This document shows, piece by piece, positions 1-10,386 of a DNA stretch of 42,806 nt (position 1 is its first letter; each line of letters starts with the position of its first letter). Made by a program: the position numbers and the translations under genes. Under the pieces are notes generated by a model. The model did not search any database and was not told the origin of the DNA. It was given only the letters and a program-made list of their open reading frames with translations. Source of the DNA: Penium margaritaceum (Eukaryota > Streptophyta > Zygnematophyceae > Desmidiales > Peniaceae); NCBI GenBank assembly GCA_023375785.1, contig SZWC01001551.1, positions 58,124 through 100,929 of the forward strand, given 5' to 3'.

Positions 1-774
1 GAGAGAGCGTGATTTGCGGTCACCCGTGATTTGGATGCCAAGGAAGTATGACGCCTCCCCGAGATCAGACATCTGGAAACGCTCCTGTATGGCCTCCTTG
101 AACTCCTGCAGTGCAGACATGCTGTTGGAAAGGAGGAGCATGTCATCCACATAGACAACGATGATGAGGATCTCATGCTCATGCTGCCAGCGATACACGT
201 TATAGTCACACTCGCTCCGCTCAAACCCCATGCAATGTAATGCCGCATCCAAGTTTTGGTTCCAAGCACGTGACACTAGCTTGAGGCCGTACAGCGACTT
301 CTGCAGCTTGCAAACCAGGAGCTCGTGTCCATCCATGACGAACCCATCCGGCTGCTCCATGTAGATCTCCTCCTCCAAGTCACCATTCAAGAATGCCGTC
401 TTGACATCCATGTGGTGAACCTCGAAGTCCACAGGTACTGCATAAGAGAGGAGCATGCGCACAGAGGCAAAATTTGCATCAGGGGCAAAAGTTTCTGTGT
501 AGTCAATGCCCTCCTGCTGCAAGTAGCCCTTGGCGACCAGCCTCGCCCAGTACTTTTCCAGGTTAACATCTACTCCCTACTTCTTCTTGAACACCCACTT
601 CCACTTGATTACCTTACGTCCAGGTGGACGCTCAGTCAGCTCCCACGTACCGTTGTCCAGCTGAGACTGTATCTCCTGCTGTACGGCTTGCGCCCAATAT
701 GCTACATACGGTGCAGCCATGGCCTCCTTGTGTGACGTTGGCTCATTTGAATCAACTGCAACTGCGACGTTCAT
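1..774 (-). pseudogene. pol: Element A reverse transcriptase (RVT_2), partial
   Basis: The minus strand encodes a copia-type RT. Its N-terminal block (774-577) reads NGTWELTERPPGRK...KWVFKKK, the usual opening of RVT_2. After a frameshift near 570 it continues through residues like FTTWM/VDVKTAFL-type text (569-387) to the catalytic box YVDD at 153-142, which is intact. The enzyme would copy element RNA into cDNA in cytoplasmic particles. The RNase H part lies beyond the window. The TAG near 582 and the frame change show it is not expressed as one protein. Confidence 0.85.
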
Positions 775-1997
775 CTATTCTGGTTTCTGCAGCATCCAGA
801 AATGGCCGCGCTCACCAGGCTTGTAACGCACCCTAAGAGGGTACCTGCGACCTGGTGCTGGAGCGTAAGCGGGCGGCTGGCGCGGTGCTGCTGGCACAAC
901 TGCTGCTGCTCGTGGTGCTTCATCTCCCTCCTCTGCTTCTGCCGATGAGGCTGTTGTATCTGTTGCATCAGACATGGGAGAGTAGAGTGGTTCTCCCACT
1001 GTCACAGTGGAGGAAGGATCGGGAGAGACTGGGTCAGGAAGGATTTCTGCTCCCACTGTCTTGTCAACTGCTGGTTCTGCTACCTCTTCACTCACAATGC
1101 TGGTGCCGATGACGTTGCTTTCGTTGAAGACGACATCCGTAGAGATGATGACATGGCCGGTTCCCTCTTGTAGAGGCGATGGGCCTTGCTTGCCACGTCG
1201 TAGCCAATCATCTGTATTTGCGCACTCTTTGTGTCCCATTTTTGCCGCTTCTCCTTGGACACGTGCACGTGCGCCAGGCTGCCAAATGCTCGGAGATGAC
1301 CCACGCTCTTTTTGTTGCCGAACCATGCCTTGTACGGCATCATCTGCTCTAGCGCCTTAGTTGGACTGCAGTTCTTGATGTAGACCGTAGTGCTCATGGC
1401 TCCAGTCCACAAGTCGTAGGTCAGCCGAGCCGCGTGTAGCATGGAGTGCGCCGACTCCACAATGGTACGGTTGGCGCGTTCTGCTACACTGTTCTGCTGC
1501 GGCGAGTACGGCGCGGTACGTTGCGCCTTGATGCCAGCTGCTGCGAGGTAGTCCTGGAACTCCTTGCTCAAGTATTCTCCACCGTGATCGCTGCACAGTG
1601 CCTTGATCTTCTTGCCAGTCTGGTTCTCCACCATGGCCTTGAACTCCTTGAACCTGTCAAAGCACTGGTCCTTGGAAGGAAGGAAGTACAGAGCAGTGTA
1701 ACGGCTGAAATCATCAATGAAGGTCAGGAAAGACCTAGAACCTCCAAAGCTCTGGGTCTGCATCGGTCTGCACAACTCCGTGTGGACCAGCTCCAACACC
1801 TCTTTCGCACGCTCCCCTACTCCAGAGAACGCCTCTCGGTATTGCTTCCCCTCCAAATGGCCGATGCACAACTGCTGCTCAAAGTTAGAGATGGTAGGCA
1901 GGTCACGCACTATCTGCTTTGCTTGAAGCTGCTGCAAGGCGCGCATGCCGATGTGGCCGTAGCGTGCATGCCAGATCTCGCCATCTGTCGCCTGCAC
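775..1997 (-). pseudogene. pol: Element A integrase with pre-integrase zinc region and IN-RT linker
   Basis: An open frame from 1997 to 1092 holds the GAG-pre-integrase segment (IWHARYGHIGMRALQQ), then the integrase core (TFIDDFSRYT, CSDHGGEY, NSVAERANRT), then the KAWFGNKKSVGHLRAFG block typical of copia integrases. The frame shifts near 1100 and continues to about 775 as the acidic, Ser/Glu-rich linker before RT. Two key positions look altered: the first catalytic Asp reads Glu (HTELCRP, where sister copies have HTDLC), and the second Cys of the HHCC zinc region reads His (LCIGHLEGK; element B has LCISCLEGK). Integrase would insert cDNA into the nuclear genome; this copy is probably inactive. 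Confidence 0.88.
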
Positions 1998-2016
1998 CAG
2001 TGCTGCAAGACTCTGC

Positions 2017-2471
2017 TCACGCGGGATCTTGGTTGCCCCCCAGCAGGCGGTACATGTCGCCCTCCTTCACCGACCTGGCCAACTCCTCTCCTGTATCTTT
2101 GTTGAGGATGTAGCCATCGTCATCATCGAATACAATGCGCAATCCTTTGTTTGTAAGAGAGGAGACTGAGAGGAGGTTGAATGCAGCATCAGGTACATAC
2201 AGCACGCCATGGAACACTCTCACTTCAATGCCACGTGGGGTCTCCAACCACATCTCCACATTCCCAATCACCTCAGCATACACCACCCGATCATCACCCA
2301 TAGCGATAGACGGGGAGGGATGGATAGCAGTTGCGTAAACCACTCCTTGTGATATGTGAGGCTCTTGGTACACCCTGAGTCCTTGTACCATGTGAGATCC
2401 GCCTTCTCCACCTGTGACATGTTAGACTTTGCCATGAAGAGACGGTCGTGCACCTCCTTGGCCACATTCAT
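2017..2471 (-). pseudogene. pol: Element A aspartic protease region
   Basis: The minus strand at 2471-2268 encodes WYKDSGCTKSLTYHKEWFTQ, with the DSG active-site triad of retroelement aspartic proteases. After a frameshift around 2300 the rest continues at 2391-2017 (LETPRGIEV, VLYVPDAAFNLLSVSSL), the standard copia segment between protease and pre-integrase. The protease would release Gag, IN and RT from the polyprotein. The frameshift between the DSG motif and the rest disables it. Confidence 0.85.
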
Positions 2472-3663
2472 GTTGCCAAAGTGGCGTACACCAGCCTGGT
2501 TATGCTGCTGCTGTTGCTGCTGACGCTATTGTGACTGCTGCTTCTGCTGTTGCTGTTTTTGCCGCTGCTGCTGCGATGAGTGCTGCTGTTGGTGCTCCTT
2601 CTGGTCCCTCTTGAGCTTGAAACACTCCTTTTTGTAGTGTCCCTCTTTCTGGCAGTAGTGGCATTTGCCTTTCTTTTTGCCTCTCTATTGCCCAGACTGC
2701 TGCTGCTGCTGGTGGTTGCGTGAGCTCGTGGCCACAATAACTGCTTCACCGCTGCTGCCGCCATTGCGCTTTGCTGTATTACAACACAATTCCACCTACA
2801 CCAGGTGTATGCAGATGAAGTCGAGGTTGAGAGTTGTCTGGCACTCTTGCGTCTCTCGCACCGTGTCGTAGCTGGTTGGGAGTCCTCTCAGCAAGAGCAG
2901 GATGAAGCGCGTCTCTTCCACGGGGTTGCCGGCCGCTCTCTGTTGCTTCGTCTACTCCTTTGCCCCGTCTAGGTACGCCTCCATCCCTTCACCACCCTGC
3001 ATTTTCAGCGTCATCATCTTTTCCTCCAAAAGCATGAGGAATGCAGGATCCTTGCTCTCATACTTCTTGCACAATGTGTCCCACCCCTCCTTTGCAGTAG
3101 CCTTGTCACTCNCTCAGCAAGAGCAGGATGAAGCGCGTCTCTTCCACGGGGTTGCCGGCCGCTCTCTGTTGCTTCGTCTACTCCTTTGCCCCGTCTAGGT
3201 ACGCCTCCATCCCTTCACCACCCTGCATTTTCAGCGTCATCATCTTTTCCTCCAAAAGCATGAGGAATGCAGGATCCTTGCTCTCATACTTCTTGCACAA
3301 TGTGTCCCACCCCTCCTTTGCAGTAGCCTTGTCACTCGTGTACTGAAGATGCAGGTTGGAGATGGTGTTGACAAGCAACCTGTAGGCCTACCTTTCCTTC
3401 TTCCACTCCTCATACGCTGCTGGAATAGCTGCAGAAGATCCCGCATCAGCTATACCCTTTTGCGGTGTCTTCCCCGCCACCACCTGCGTTGCGGTGATGC
3501 CTTTTGCCTGTGGAACAGGAGCCGGCTCGTCGCCGCTCACCACCTCCCACAAGCCCCTCTCCTCCGAAAGGAGGCGGGTACAGATCTTCCAAAACGTGAG
3601 GTTGGCGCGTCCCTCTAGTCTCTCCAAAGGCTGGGCTGCTGTCACAATACCAGCTACTGCCAT
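2472..3663 (-). pseudogene. gag: Element A gag (UBN2-type, CCHC zinc knuckle)
   Basis: The chosen start is the ATG ending at 3663 (MAVAGIVTAAQPLERLEG), matching the gag start in elements B and H. Next come FWKICTRLL and EERGLWEVV, then the UBN2 core (WDTLCKKYESKDPAFLMLLE, 3330-3240). A Gln-rich tail contains a CCHC knuckle at about 2663-2621 (CHYCQKEGHYKKEC) for RNA packaging. The frame is broken by an exact 225-bp duplication around the N at 3112 (226-bp shift, not a multiple of 3) and by TAG codons in the Gln-rich tail. The duplication is probably an assembly fault, so true gag may be better preserved than it appears. Confidence 0.85.
2887..3337. repeat. Exact 225-bp direct duplication flanking a single N (likely assembly join)
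   Basis: Bases 2887-3111 are repeated as 3113-3337 with one N at 3112 between them. The copies match at every position I compared and the offset is constant at 226. Old gag sequence elsewhere in the window is highly diverged, so an exact copy meeting at an N fits two contig ends with an unmerged overlap. Confidence 0.85.
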
Positions 3664-4288
3664 TTTGAGCCTTGGTGATGCTCAGCGCTGCCATTGGATA
3701 GCGGCGCTACCCTTGCTTCTGCTGGTACTTCTTCCAGAAATCTGTCTGACAGAAAAAGGACTCTAGATGCCATAACACTGGGAATTTGGAAAAATGGTGC
3801 CCACCACTAGAAAATTGAGCTCAAAACCTTTCAGATCGGCCCATTAAACAGGGTCATCAAAAGGGGATTTTTAAAGATATGCCCTCTTGAAAACAGGGTA
3901 TGCTTCTGCTCCTACTCCAATTCAGACCAGCCAGCTTGTAAACGGAGTTTCTCCCAAATGAATGGAATGCAAATATTTTTACACCAATGGAAAGATTAGG
4001 AAAAATACTAAAATTCACATGTGCCACTTTCTAAATTTGACAAAGAAACGAGAGAGTTATGGTCATCACAAGACGACAGTCTTACTCATTGATAAGAGTA
4101 TAGCCCTGGCCGACCTCGTTTTATCATAACTCTCAATCCAACCGTTGGATCTTCGCGACTTTGGGCTCGTTAGAAAGCTTGTCTCACGAACTTGAAGATC
4201 CTGTGGTCAATTATCATCTTTGGTCAAGGTTTGATCCTAACCCGTCACTCTCAAAGTGACGGCCTGTGCTGGCTGAATCTGGCAGAAT
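3664..4288 (-). other. Element A 5' leader between PBS and gag
   Basis: This is untranslated leader read on the minus strand, homologous to 8640-9268 (B), 32265-32815 (D) and the reverse complement of 39971-40601 (H). It contains a perfect 8-bp stem at 4242-4262 (CCGTCACT / AGTGACGG, loop CTCAA), 26 bases downstream of the PBS on the coding strand. I see no other convincing feature in it. Confidence 0.65.
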
Positions 4289-4303
4289 CTGGCTCTGATA
4301 CAA
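4289..4303 (-). other. Element A primer-binding site, tRNA-iMet 3' end
   Basis: The minus strand reads TTGTATCAGAGCCAG two bases inside the 5' LTR. The consensus complement of the plant initiator tRNA-Met 3' end is TGGTATCAGAGCCAG, so one position is changed. Element H keeps the perfect form at 39956-39970. Confidence 0.85.
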
Positions 4304-4305
4304 AA

Positions 4306-5033
4306 TGTTGGAACTGGAGGAGAGAGGGAGCCTTGGAGCAGCGAGCATGTGGGACTGAAGTTGTGCTGAAGAATAGTTGTTGAATCACTCAAAATGATGG
4401 AGTACATATAGAGCTAGAGCTTGGGCAAGTCAGCCCTCTCACAAGCCACACCACTTAGCCATGGAGGCTAAGGCTCACACACCAGAGTCCACAATCTCAC
4501 ACAAGGGAGGAAATCAGCCTAACAAGCAGGCTGACCAGTCATACACGACTTAGAGAGCTAGAGAATGCTCTCATGGCACACTCCTAGTGGTCACATCACC
4601 CACAAACCCATGGAGAATCGCCATGTGTCCATGGCTAGCACACAAGGATCTCACCTCACCTAAAAAAAAGGAGAGGTACCTTTATCCTAGTCAGCACACT
4701 CTGACAAGGCAATCCTAAGACCAAGGACCTTTTTGGATATTTCTCCCATCAGGTCTTGACCCTGGACCTCTTACCTTTTTCTTTTCTCAGGCTAAGGCAT
4801 AGAGCCATCACCCATGGCCACCCAGACATCGGCGGTCCATGACCCCTGATACTTCGAAAATTCATATCTCCCAATGCGACCGTTGGATCGGCCTGAATCT
4901 TGGAGTGTAGATAATTTGCCACCTGATCTTTCAAATGGTGAGGACAGATCGACAATCAGAGCAGGCATCTTGAGATTTCCTGGACCTTGTTCCTGTGGAC
5001 CTGAAATTGAGCCGGATGGCTCCTTTCCCAACA
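4306..5033 (-). repeat. Element A 5' LTR (728 bp)
   Basis: On the plus strand it starts TGTTGG (4306) and ends CCAACA (5033), a perfect 6-bp terminal inverted repeat. It is homologous along its length to LTRs at 9286-10021, 15194-15925, 32833-33567, 36384-37117 and 38898-39953 (inverted). A TATA-like TATATGTA lies on the minus strand around 4403-4411, upstream of the LTR's 3' end on the coding strand; it is a plausible core promoter but untested. Confidence 0.92.
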
Positions 5034-5988
5034 CTCTTGCCGTGCTGACATGCTGTTGGAAAGGAGGAGTATGTCATCCATATAGACAATGATGATGAGG
5101 ATCTCGTGTTCATGCTGCCAGTGATACGCGCTGTAGTCACACTCGCTGTGCTTAAATCCATTGCATTACAGCACCGCATCCAACTTCTGGTTCCAAGCAC
5201 GCGACGCTTGTTTGAGGCCCTATAGCGCCTTTTGCAGCTTGCAAACCAGGTCCTCCTGGCCATCGATGACGAACCCCTCTGGCTGCTCCATGTAGATCTC
5301 CTCCAAGTCACTGTTCAAGGATGACGTCTTGACATCCATGTGGTGAATCTCGAAGTCCTCTGCTGCTGCATAAGAAAGGAGCGTACGCACAGAGGTAAAC
5401 TTTGCAACAGGAGCAAAGGTTTCTGTGTAGTCGATGCCTTCCTGCTGCGAGTAGCCCTTGGCGACCAGCCTTGCCTTGTATTTTTCCAGGTCGCCATCTG
5501 CTCCTCGCTTCTTCTTGAACACCCACTTGCACTTGATCACCTTGCGTCCAAGTGGACACTCAGTCAGCTCCCATGTGCCATTATCCAGCTGCGATTGTAT
5601 CTCTTGCTGTACGGTTTGTGTCCAATCTGCTCCATCAGGTGCAGCCATGGCCTCCTTGAAACGCTGGCTCATATGAATCTGCTGCAACTGCGATGTTCCA
5701 CGGTGCTCCTGGCACAACTGCTGTTACTGGTGGTAGGATATCTTCTTCCTCTGCTTCTGCCGATGAGGCCGCTGTATCTGCTGTATCAGACATGTCAGAA
5801 TAGACTGGTTCACACACTGTCACAGTGGAGGAAGGATTAGGAGAGACTGGGTAAGGAAGGACATTTCCTCCCACTGCCTCGTCAGCTACTGGTTCTGCTA
5901 CCTCTTCATAGACAATATTGGTATCGATGACGTTGCTCTTATTGATGATGTCATCCTTAGAGATGATGACATGGTCTGTATCCCTCAC
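5034..5988 (-). pseudogene. pol: Element B IN-RT linker and reverse transcriptase, truncated
   Basis: An open stretch at 5717-5220 encodes the first half of RVT_2: [61 protein letters not shown]. The catalytic box further on reads YMDD (5084-5073), a variant tolerated in many RTs. Upstream, 5988-5718 is the acidic IN-RT linker. The domain stops at 5034 against the element A LTR, so RNase H is missing from this side. A frame change lies between about 5220 and 5100. Confidence 0.87.
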
Positions 5989-5989
5989 A

Positions 5990-6978
5990 TAGAGACGATA
6001 GGCCTAGCTTGCCACGTCGTAGCCAATCATCAGCATCTGCATGCTCTTCCCGTCCCACTTATGCCGCTTCTCCTTTGGCACATGCATGTGTCCGAAGCTG
6101 GCAAATACGCGAAGATGATCCATGCTCGGCTACTTACTGAACCACATCTCATATGACACCATCTGCTCCAACGCCTTAGTCGGACTGCAGTTCTTGATGT
6201 ACACTGCAGTGCTCATTACTTCGACCCAGAAATCGTATGTGAGCCGAGCTGTGTGTAGCATGGAGTGTGTCGACTCAACGATGGTACAGTTGGCGCGTTC
6301 TGCTATATTTTTTTGTTGCGGTGATACAGTACGTTATGTCTTGATGCCAGCTGCTGCGAGGTAGTCCCGGAACAACTTACTCAGGTACTCTCCACCGCGG
6401 TCGCTGCACAACATCTTGATTTCCTTGCTTGTCTCGTTCTCCACCATTGCCTTGAATTCCTTGAACCAATTAAAATACTGGTCCTTGGACGAAAGGAAAA
6501 ACACAGCAGTGTAACGGCTGAAGTCATCAATGAAGGTGAGAAAATACCTAGAGCCTCCAAAACTCTGGATGTGCATCAGGCTATACAAGTCTGTGTCTAC
6601 CAGCTCCAGTACCTCCTTCACACGCTCCCCTGCTCCAGAGAACGCCTCACGATACTACTTCCCCTCCAAACAGCTGATGCACAACTGCTGCTCAAAGTTG
6701 GAGATGGTGGACAAGTCACATACCATCTGCTTTGTTTGAAGTTGCTGCAAGGAACGCATGCCAATGTGGTCGTAGCGCGCATGCCAGATTTTGCCATCAG
6801 TGGCCAGCACCACTGCTGCAAGACTTTGCTTGCACGGGATCTTGGACGCCCCCAACAGGCGGTACATGTCGTCTTCCTTCACCAACTTGGCCAACTCCAC
6901 TCCCGTTTCCTTGTCGAGGATGTAGCCATGCTCGTCGTCAAAGACGACTCGCAATCCTGTGTTGGTGAGAGAGGACAC
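5990..6978 (-). pseudogene. pol: Element B pre-integrase and integrase core
   Basis: The segment 6978-6655 holds IWHARYDHIGMRSLQQLQ and the zinc-region Cys pair (LCISCLEGK). The core at 6621-6334 reads VDTDLYSLM, TFIDDFSRYTAVFF and CSDRGGEYLSK, so the first two catalytic Asp residues are kept. The third (Glu) block follows after stops near 6310. TAC/CAG-type codons changed to TAG (for example around 6655) split the frame. In an intact element this would be nuclear integrase acting on the LTR ends. Confidence 0.85.
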
Positions 6979-7250
6979 TCAGAGAAGGTTGAACGCAGCA
7001 TTAGGCACATACAGCATGCCATGGAACACTCCCACTTCAATGCCACGTGGGGTCTCCAACCATATCTCTACAATCCCAATGCCCTCAGCATACACTACCC
7101 GATCATCACCTAGAGCAATAGGACGGGGAAGGATGGAAAGCAGCTATGTAAACCACTCCTTGTGATGTGTCAAGCTCTTGGTACACCCTGAGTCATGGTA
7201 CCATGCGAGATTCGCCCTCTCCACCTGCGACATATCAGACTTTGCCATGA
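6979..7250 (-). pseudogene. pol: Element B protease region
   Basis: The minus strand around 7215-7185 reads AWYHDSG followed by CTKSLTHHKEWFT, the same DSG-bearing protease start as elements A and H, and continues through the LETPRGIEV-like and YVPNAAFNLL-like blocks to the pre-integrase. A second, separate copy of the DSG start lies at about 7610-7560 (CTKSLTHHKELFTQ) because of the tandem duplication at 7089-7927. Confidence 0.78.
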
Positions 7251-7927
7251 AGAGACGTCCTTGGCTACGTTCATGGCATCAAAGTGGCAAACACCAGCCT
7301 GGTTTTGTTGCTGTTGCTGTGGAGACTGCTGCTTTTACTACGGCTACTACAGTTGCTCCTTCTAGTTCCGCTTGAGCTTGAAACACTCTCTTTTGTCGTA
7401 TCCCTCTCTCATGCAGTAATGGCATTTACCTTTCTTCTTGCTCTCTGCTGCCCAGACTACTGCTCCTGCTGGTGGTTACGTGAGCTTGTATACAGCACCC
7501 GATCATCACCCAGAGCGTTAGGACGGGGAGGGATGGACAACAGCTGTGTAAACAACTCCTTGTGATGTGTTAGACTCTTGGTACATCCTGAGTCCTTGTA
7601 CCATGCGAGATCCGCCTTCTCCACCTGCAACATGTCAGACTTCGCCACGAAGAGGCGGTCGCACACCTCCTTGGCCACATTCATGTTGCCAAAGTGGCAC
7701 ACACCAGCCTGGTTTTGCTGTTGCTCCTACTGTTGACGCTGTTGTGACTGCTGCTGCTGCTGTTGTGGAGATTGCTGCTTTTCTTGCTGTTGCTGCTGCT
7801 CCTTCTGGTCCCTATTTATCTTGAAACACTCCTTTGCGTAGTGTCCCTCTTTTTGGCTATAGTGGCATTTGCCTTTGTTTTTGCCTCTCTGCTGCCACGA
7901 CTGCTGCTGCTGCTGCGTGAGCTTGTG
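7089..7927 (-). repeat. Diverged ~400-bp tandem duplication of the gag tail/protease start in element B
   Basis: The block from the protease (CCCGATCATCACC on the plus strand, 7097) through the zinc knuckle to the GTGAGCTTGT motif (7490) is followed directly by a second block with the same order (CCCGATCATCACC at 7497 to GTGAGCTTGT at 7925). The copies differ by many substitutions and indels and there is no N at the joint, so unlike the three N-flanked duplications this one looks real and old. Other family 1 copies have the block once. Confidence 0.8.
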
Positions 7928-8638
7928 GCTACAAAAGTTGCTTCACTGCTGCTGCCGCCATTGTGCTTTGCTGCATTGCGACGCAATTCCACATGCACCA
8001 GGTGTGTGCACATGAAGTCTTGGTCGAGAGTGGGCTGGCACTCCAGCGTCTCTCGCACTGTGTCGTAGCTTGTTGGGAGTCCCCTCAGCAAGAGGAGGAC
8101 AAAGCGGGTATCTTTTAGAGGGTTGCCAGCCGGTTTCAGCTGCTTCGCCAGCTCCTTTGCCCTGTCCAAGTACGCCTCTATCCCTTCGCCACCCTACATT
8201 TTCAACGCCATTATCTTCTCCTCCAAAAGCACGAGGAATGCAAGATCATTGCTCTCATACTTCTTGCACAACATGTCCCATCCCTCTTTTGTAGTAGCCT
8301 TATCACTCACATACTGAAGATCCGAGTTGGAGATGGTGTTGACAAGCAGCCTGTAGGCCTGCCTGCCCTTCTTCTTCTACTCCTCATATGCCACCGCTAC
8401 AGTTGTAGATGAACTTGCATCTGCTGCACCTTTCTGCGGCGTCTTCCCTGCAACCACCCTGCGCTGCGGTGATGCCTTTTGCCTATGGAGGCGGAGCGCG
8501 CTCGTCGCCGCTCACCACCTCCCACAAACCCCTCTCCTCCAAAAGGAGGCGGATACGGATCTTCCAAAATGTGAGGTTGGTGTGTCCTTCCCGCCTCTCC
8601 AAGGGCTGGGCTGCTGTTACCATGCCTGCTGCTGCCAT
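7700..8638 (-). pseudogene. gag: Element B gag (UBN2-type)
   Basis: The start is taken at the ATG ending at 8638 (MAAAGMVTAAQPLERREG by homology to element A). The UBN2 core is readable at 8169-7990 (AKELAKQLKPAGNPL, LLLRGLPTSYDTVRETLE, CTHLVHVELRRN). The knuckle in the second duplicate (about 7870-7820) reads CHYSQKEGHYAKEC, losing one Cys; the knuckle in the first duplicate (7432-7390) reads CHYCMREGYDKREC, losing the His. Neither copy keeps a complete CCHC. Frameshifts occur between the N-terminal part and the core. Confidence 0.82.
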
Positions 8639-9268
8639 TTTGAACTTTGGTGATGCTCAGCGTTGTCCTTGAGGGGCGGCGCTGTCCCCGCTTCTGCAGC
8701 TGCTTCTGCCAGAAATCTGTCCGACTGAAAATTGACTGTAGATGCAAACAGACTAGGAATTTGAAATAACTCAGCCCACCACTGGAAACTTCAGCTCAAA
8801 ACCTTTCTGATCGACCCACAAAACAGGGTCATCAACAGGGGATTTTGAAAGATGTGTCCTCTTGAAAACAGGGTATGATTGTGCTCTTACTCCAACTCAG
8901 ATCAGCCAGCTTGTAAACGGCGTTTCTCCGAAACGAATCAATCGAGTGCAAATATTTTTTCACCAGTGGAAAGCTCGGGAAGATGACTACAATTTGTGTG
9001 TACCCTTTTTTAAATTTGACATAGAAACGAGAGAGGTATGGTCATCACAAGGCGACAGTCTTACTCATGGACAAGAGTATAGTCCTGGCCGACCTCGTTT
9101 TGAGCAAAACTCTCAATCGGACCGTTGGACTTTTGCCATAATAGACTTGTTGGAAAGCTTGTCTTGCGAACTTCAAGATCCAGTGGTCGATCCTCAAATT
9201 TGGTCAAGGTTGGATCCTAACCCGTCACTTTCAAAGTGTCGGCCTGTGCTGGCTTAAACTAGCAGAAC
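8639..9268 (-). other. Element B 5' leader
   Basis: Untranslated leader homologous to 3664-4288 in element A. The PBS-proximal hairpin (9222-9242, CCGTCACT / AGTGTCGG) has one mismatch. No gene is seen. Confidence 0.6.
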
Positions 9269-9283
9269 TTGGCTTTGATACCG
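9269..9283 (-). other. Element B primer-binding site, tRNA-iMet 3' end
   Basis: The minus strand reads CGGTATCAAAGCCAA two bases inside the LTR, against the consensus TGGTATCAGAGCCAG: a recognisable, three-times mutated site. Confidence 0.8.
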
Positions 9284-9285
9284 AA

Positions 9286-10021
9286 TGTTGGGTCTGGACG
9301 AGAGAGAGAGTCTTGGAGCAGCGAGCAAGTGGGTCTGAAAGGGCATCAGTTGTGGTGAAGAATGGTTGTTTAATCACTCAAAATGATGGAGTACACATAG
9401 AGCTAGAGCTTGGACAAGTCAACCCTCTCACAAGCTACACCACTTAGCCATGGAGGCTAAGGCTCACACACTAGAGTCCACAATCTCTCACAAGGACGGA
9501 AATCAGCCTAACAATCAGGCTGACCAGTCACACATGACCTAGAGAGCTAGAGGATGCTCTCATGGCACACTCCTAGCGGTCACATCACCCACAAACCCAT
9601 GGAGAATCGCCATGTATCCATGGCTAGCACACAAGGATCTCACCTCACCTAAGAAGCAAGGAGAGGTACCTTTATCCTAGTCAGCACACTTTGACAAGGC
9701 AATCCTAAGACCAAGGACCTTTTGGATATTTCTCCCATCAGGTCTTGACCCTGGACCTCTTGCCATTTTTTTTCTCAGGCTAAGGCATGGTGCCATCACC
9801 CATGGCCACCCTGACATCGGCGGTCCATGACCGCGGAAACGTCGAAAATTCATATATCCCAATCGGACTGTTACATCGGCCTGAAACTTGGACTGTAGAT
9901 AGTTTGCCACCTGATCTTTCCAATGGTGAAGTCGGATTGACGATCGGAGCAGGCATGTGGTAGTTTGCTGGAACTCGCTCCTGTGGACCTGAAACTGAGT
10001 CAGATGGCTCCTCTTCCAATA
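9286..10021 (-). repeat. Element B 5' LTR (736 bp)
   Basis: It starts TGTTGG at 9286 on the plus strand and ends CCAATA at 10021, one change from CCAACA. It is homologous to the element A LTR throughout. The next base begins a family 2 leader (element C). Confidence 0.88.
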
Positions 10022-10386
10022 GTTGAAAAGGCATGCTTCTACACGCTCTCTTACCCTCTGTATCTTGCAGCACGCATCAGCTCCATCAGCTCCATCTGTT
10101 CCATTTGTTCAATCAGCTCCAACAACATGGCCTGGCACTTAGCGAACAAGGGCCAAGGACAAGCTCTGTCCTTGGAGGTACAACCCTTGGACCCTAACCA
10201 GGATAAGCTCTGTCCTTGGAGGCACGACCCTGGGTTTGCTAGAGTGCGTTCTTCTCTATTTGCAAGTGATCAACGGCTAAAGAATAAGCAACAGATCTGC
10301 ACCTTCAAAACCTGTAGCAGACAATAGTCTACATCAGTCTACATCGGCCTCAGAGAAGCAGAGAAATAGAGAACTAGAGAAGTAGG
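10022..10386 (+). other. Element C leader with tandem hairpins
   Basis: It contains a short run of GCTCCATCA-like 9-mers (10079-10110), then a perfect hairpin at 10153-10175 (CCAAGGACA / TGTCCTTGG, loop AGCTC) and a second, imperfect copy at 10198-10219. Both are repeated in elements E, F and J. Confidence 0.7.

Larger units (their letters stand above)
1..5033 (-). mobile_element. Element A: Ty1/copia LTR retrotransposon, family 1, 3' end outside window
   Basis: Read on the minus strand the order is 5' LTR (5033-4306), PBS, leader, gag, protease, integrase and reverse transcriptase, which runs off the left edge. Protease-integrase-RT order defines Ty1/copia. At 5034 the sequence switches abruptly into the RT of another family 1 copy (element B), so A appears to have inserted into B; the other junction is off the window. 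Its integrase frame (about 300 codons) is the longest readable coding block of the window, so A is one of the less decayed copies, but gag and protease carry frameshifts and an artificial duplication at an N. Confidence 0.9.
5034..10021 (-). mobile_element. Element B: Ty1/copia family 1, 3' part displaced by element A
   Basis: Read on the minus strand: 5' LTR (10021-9286), PBS, leader, gag, protease, integrase, and RT to 5034, where the LTR of element A interrupts it. The remainder of B should lie left of A, outside the window. At its 5' side B abuts the leader of element C at 10022 and no C LTR is seen there, so B most simply inserted into C. B is frameshifted throughout and carries its own tandem duplication of the gag tail (7089-7927). 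Confidence 0.88.

Noticed and set aside
1446..2105. Long plus-strand frame (about 219 codons) opposite the element A integrase
   Set aside because: It is antisense to a clear integrase frame with conserved motifs; similar antisense frames occur opposite the RT at 5340-5840 and other pol copies, so it is a codon-composition shadow.
10079..10125. CRISPR-like or minisatellite array in the leader
   Set aside because: Short imperfect 9-bp repeats (GCTCCATCA-like) without spacers; shared by position with the leaders of E and F, so part of the retroelement.
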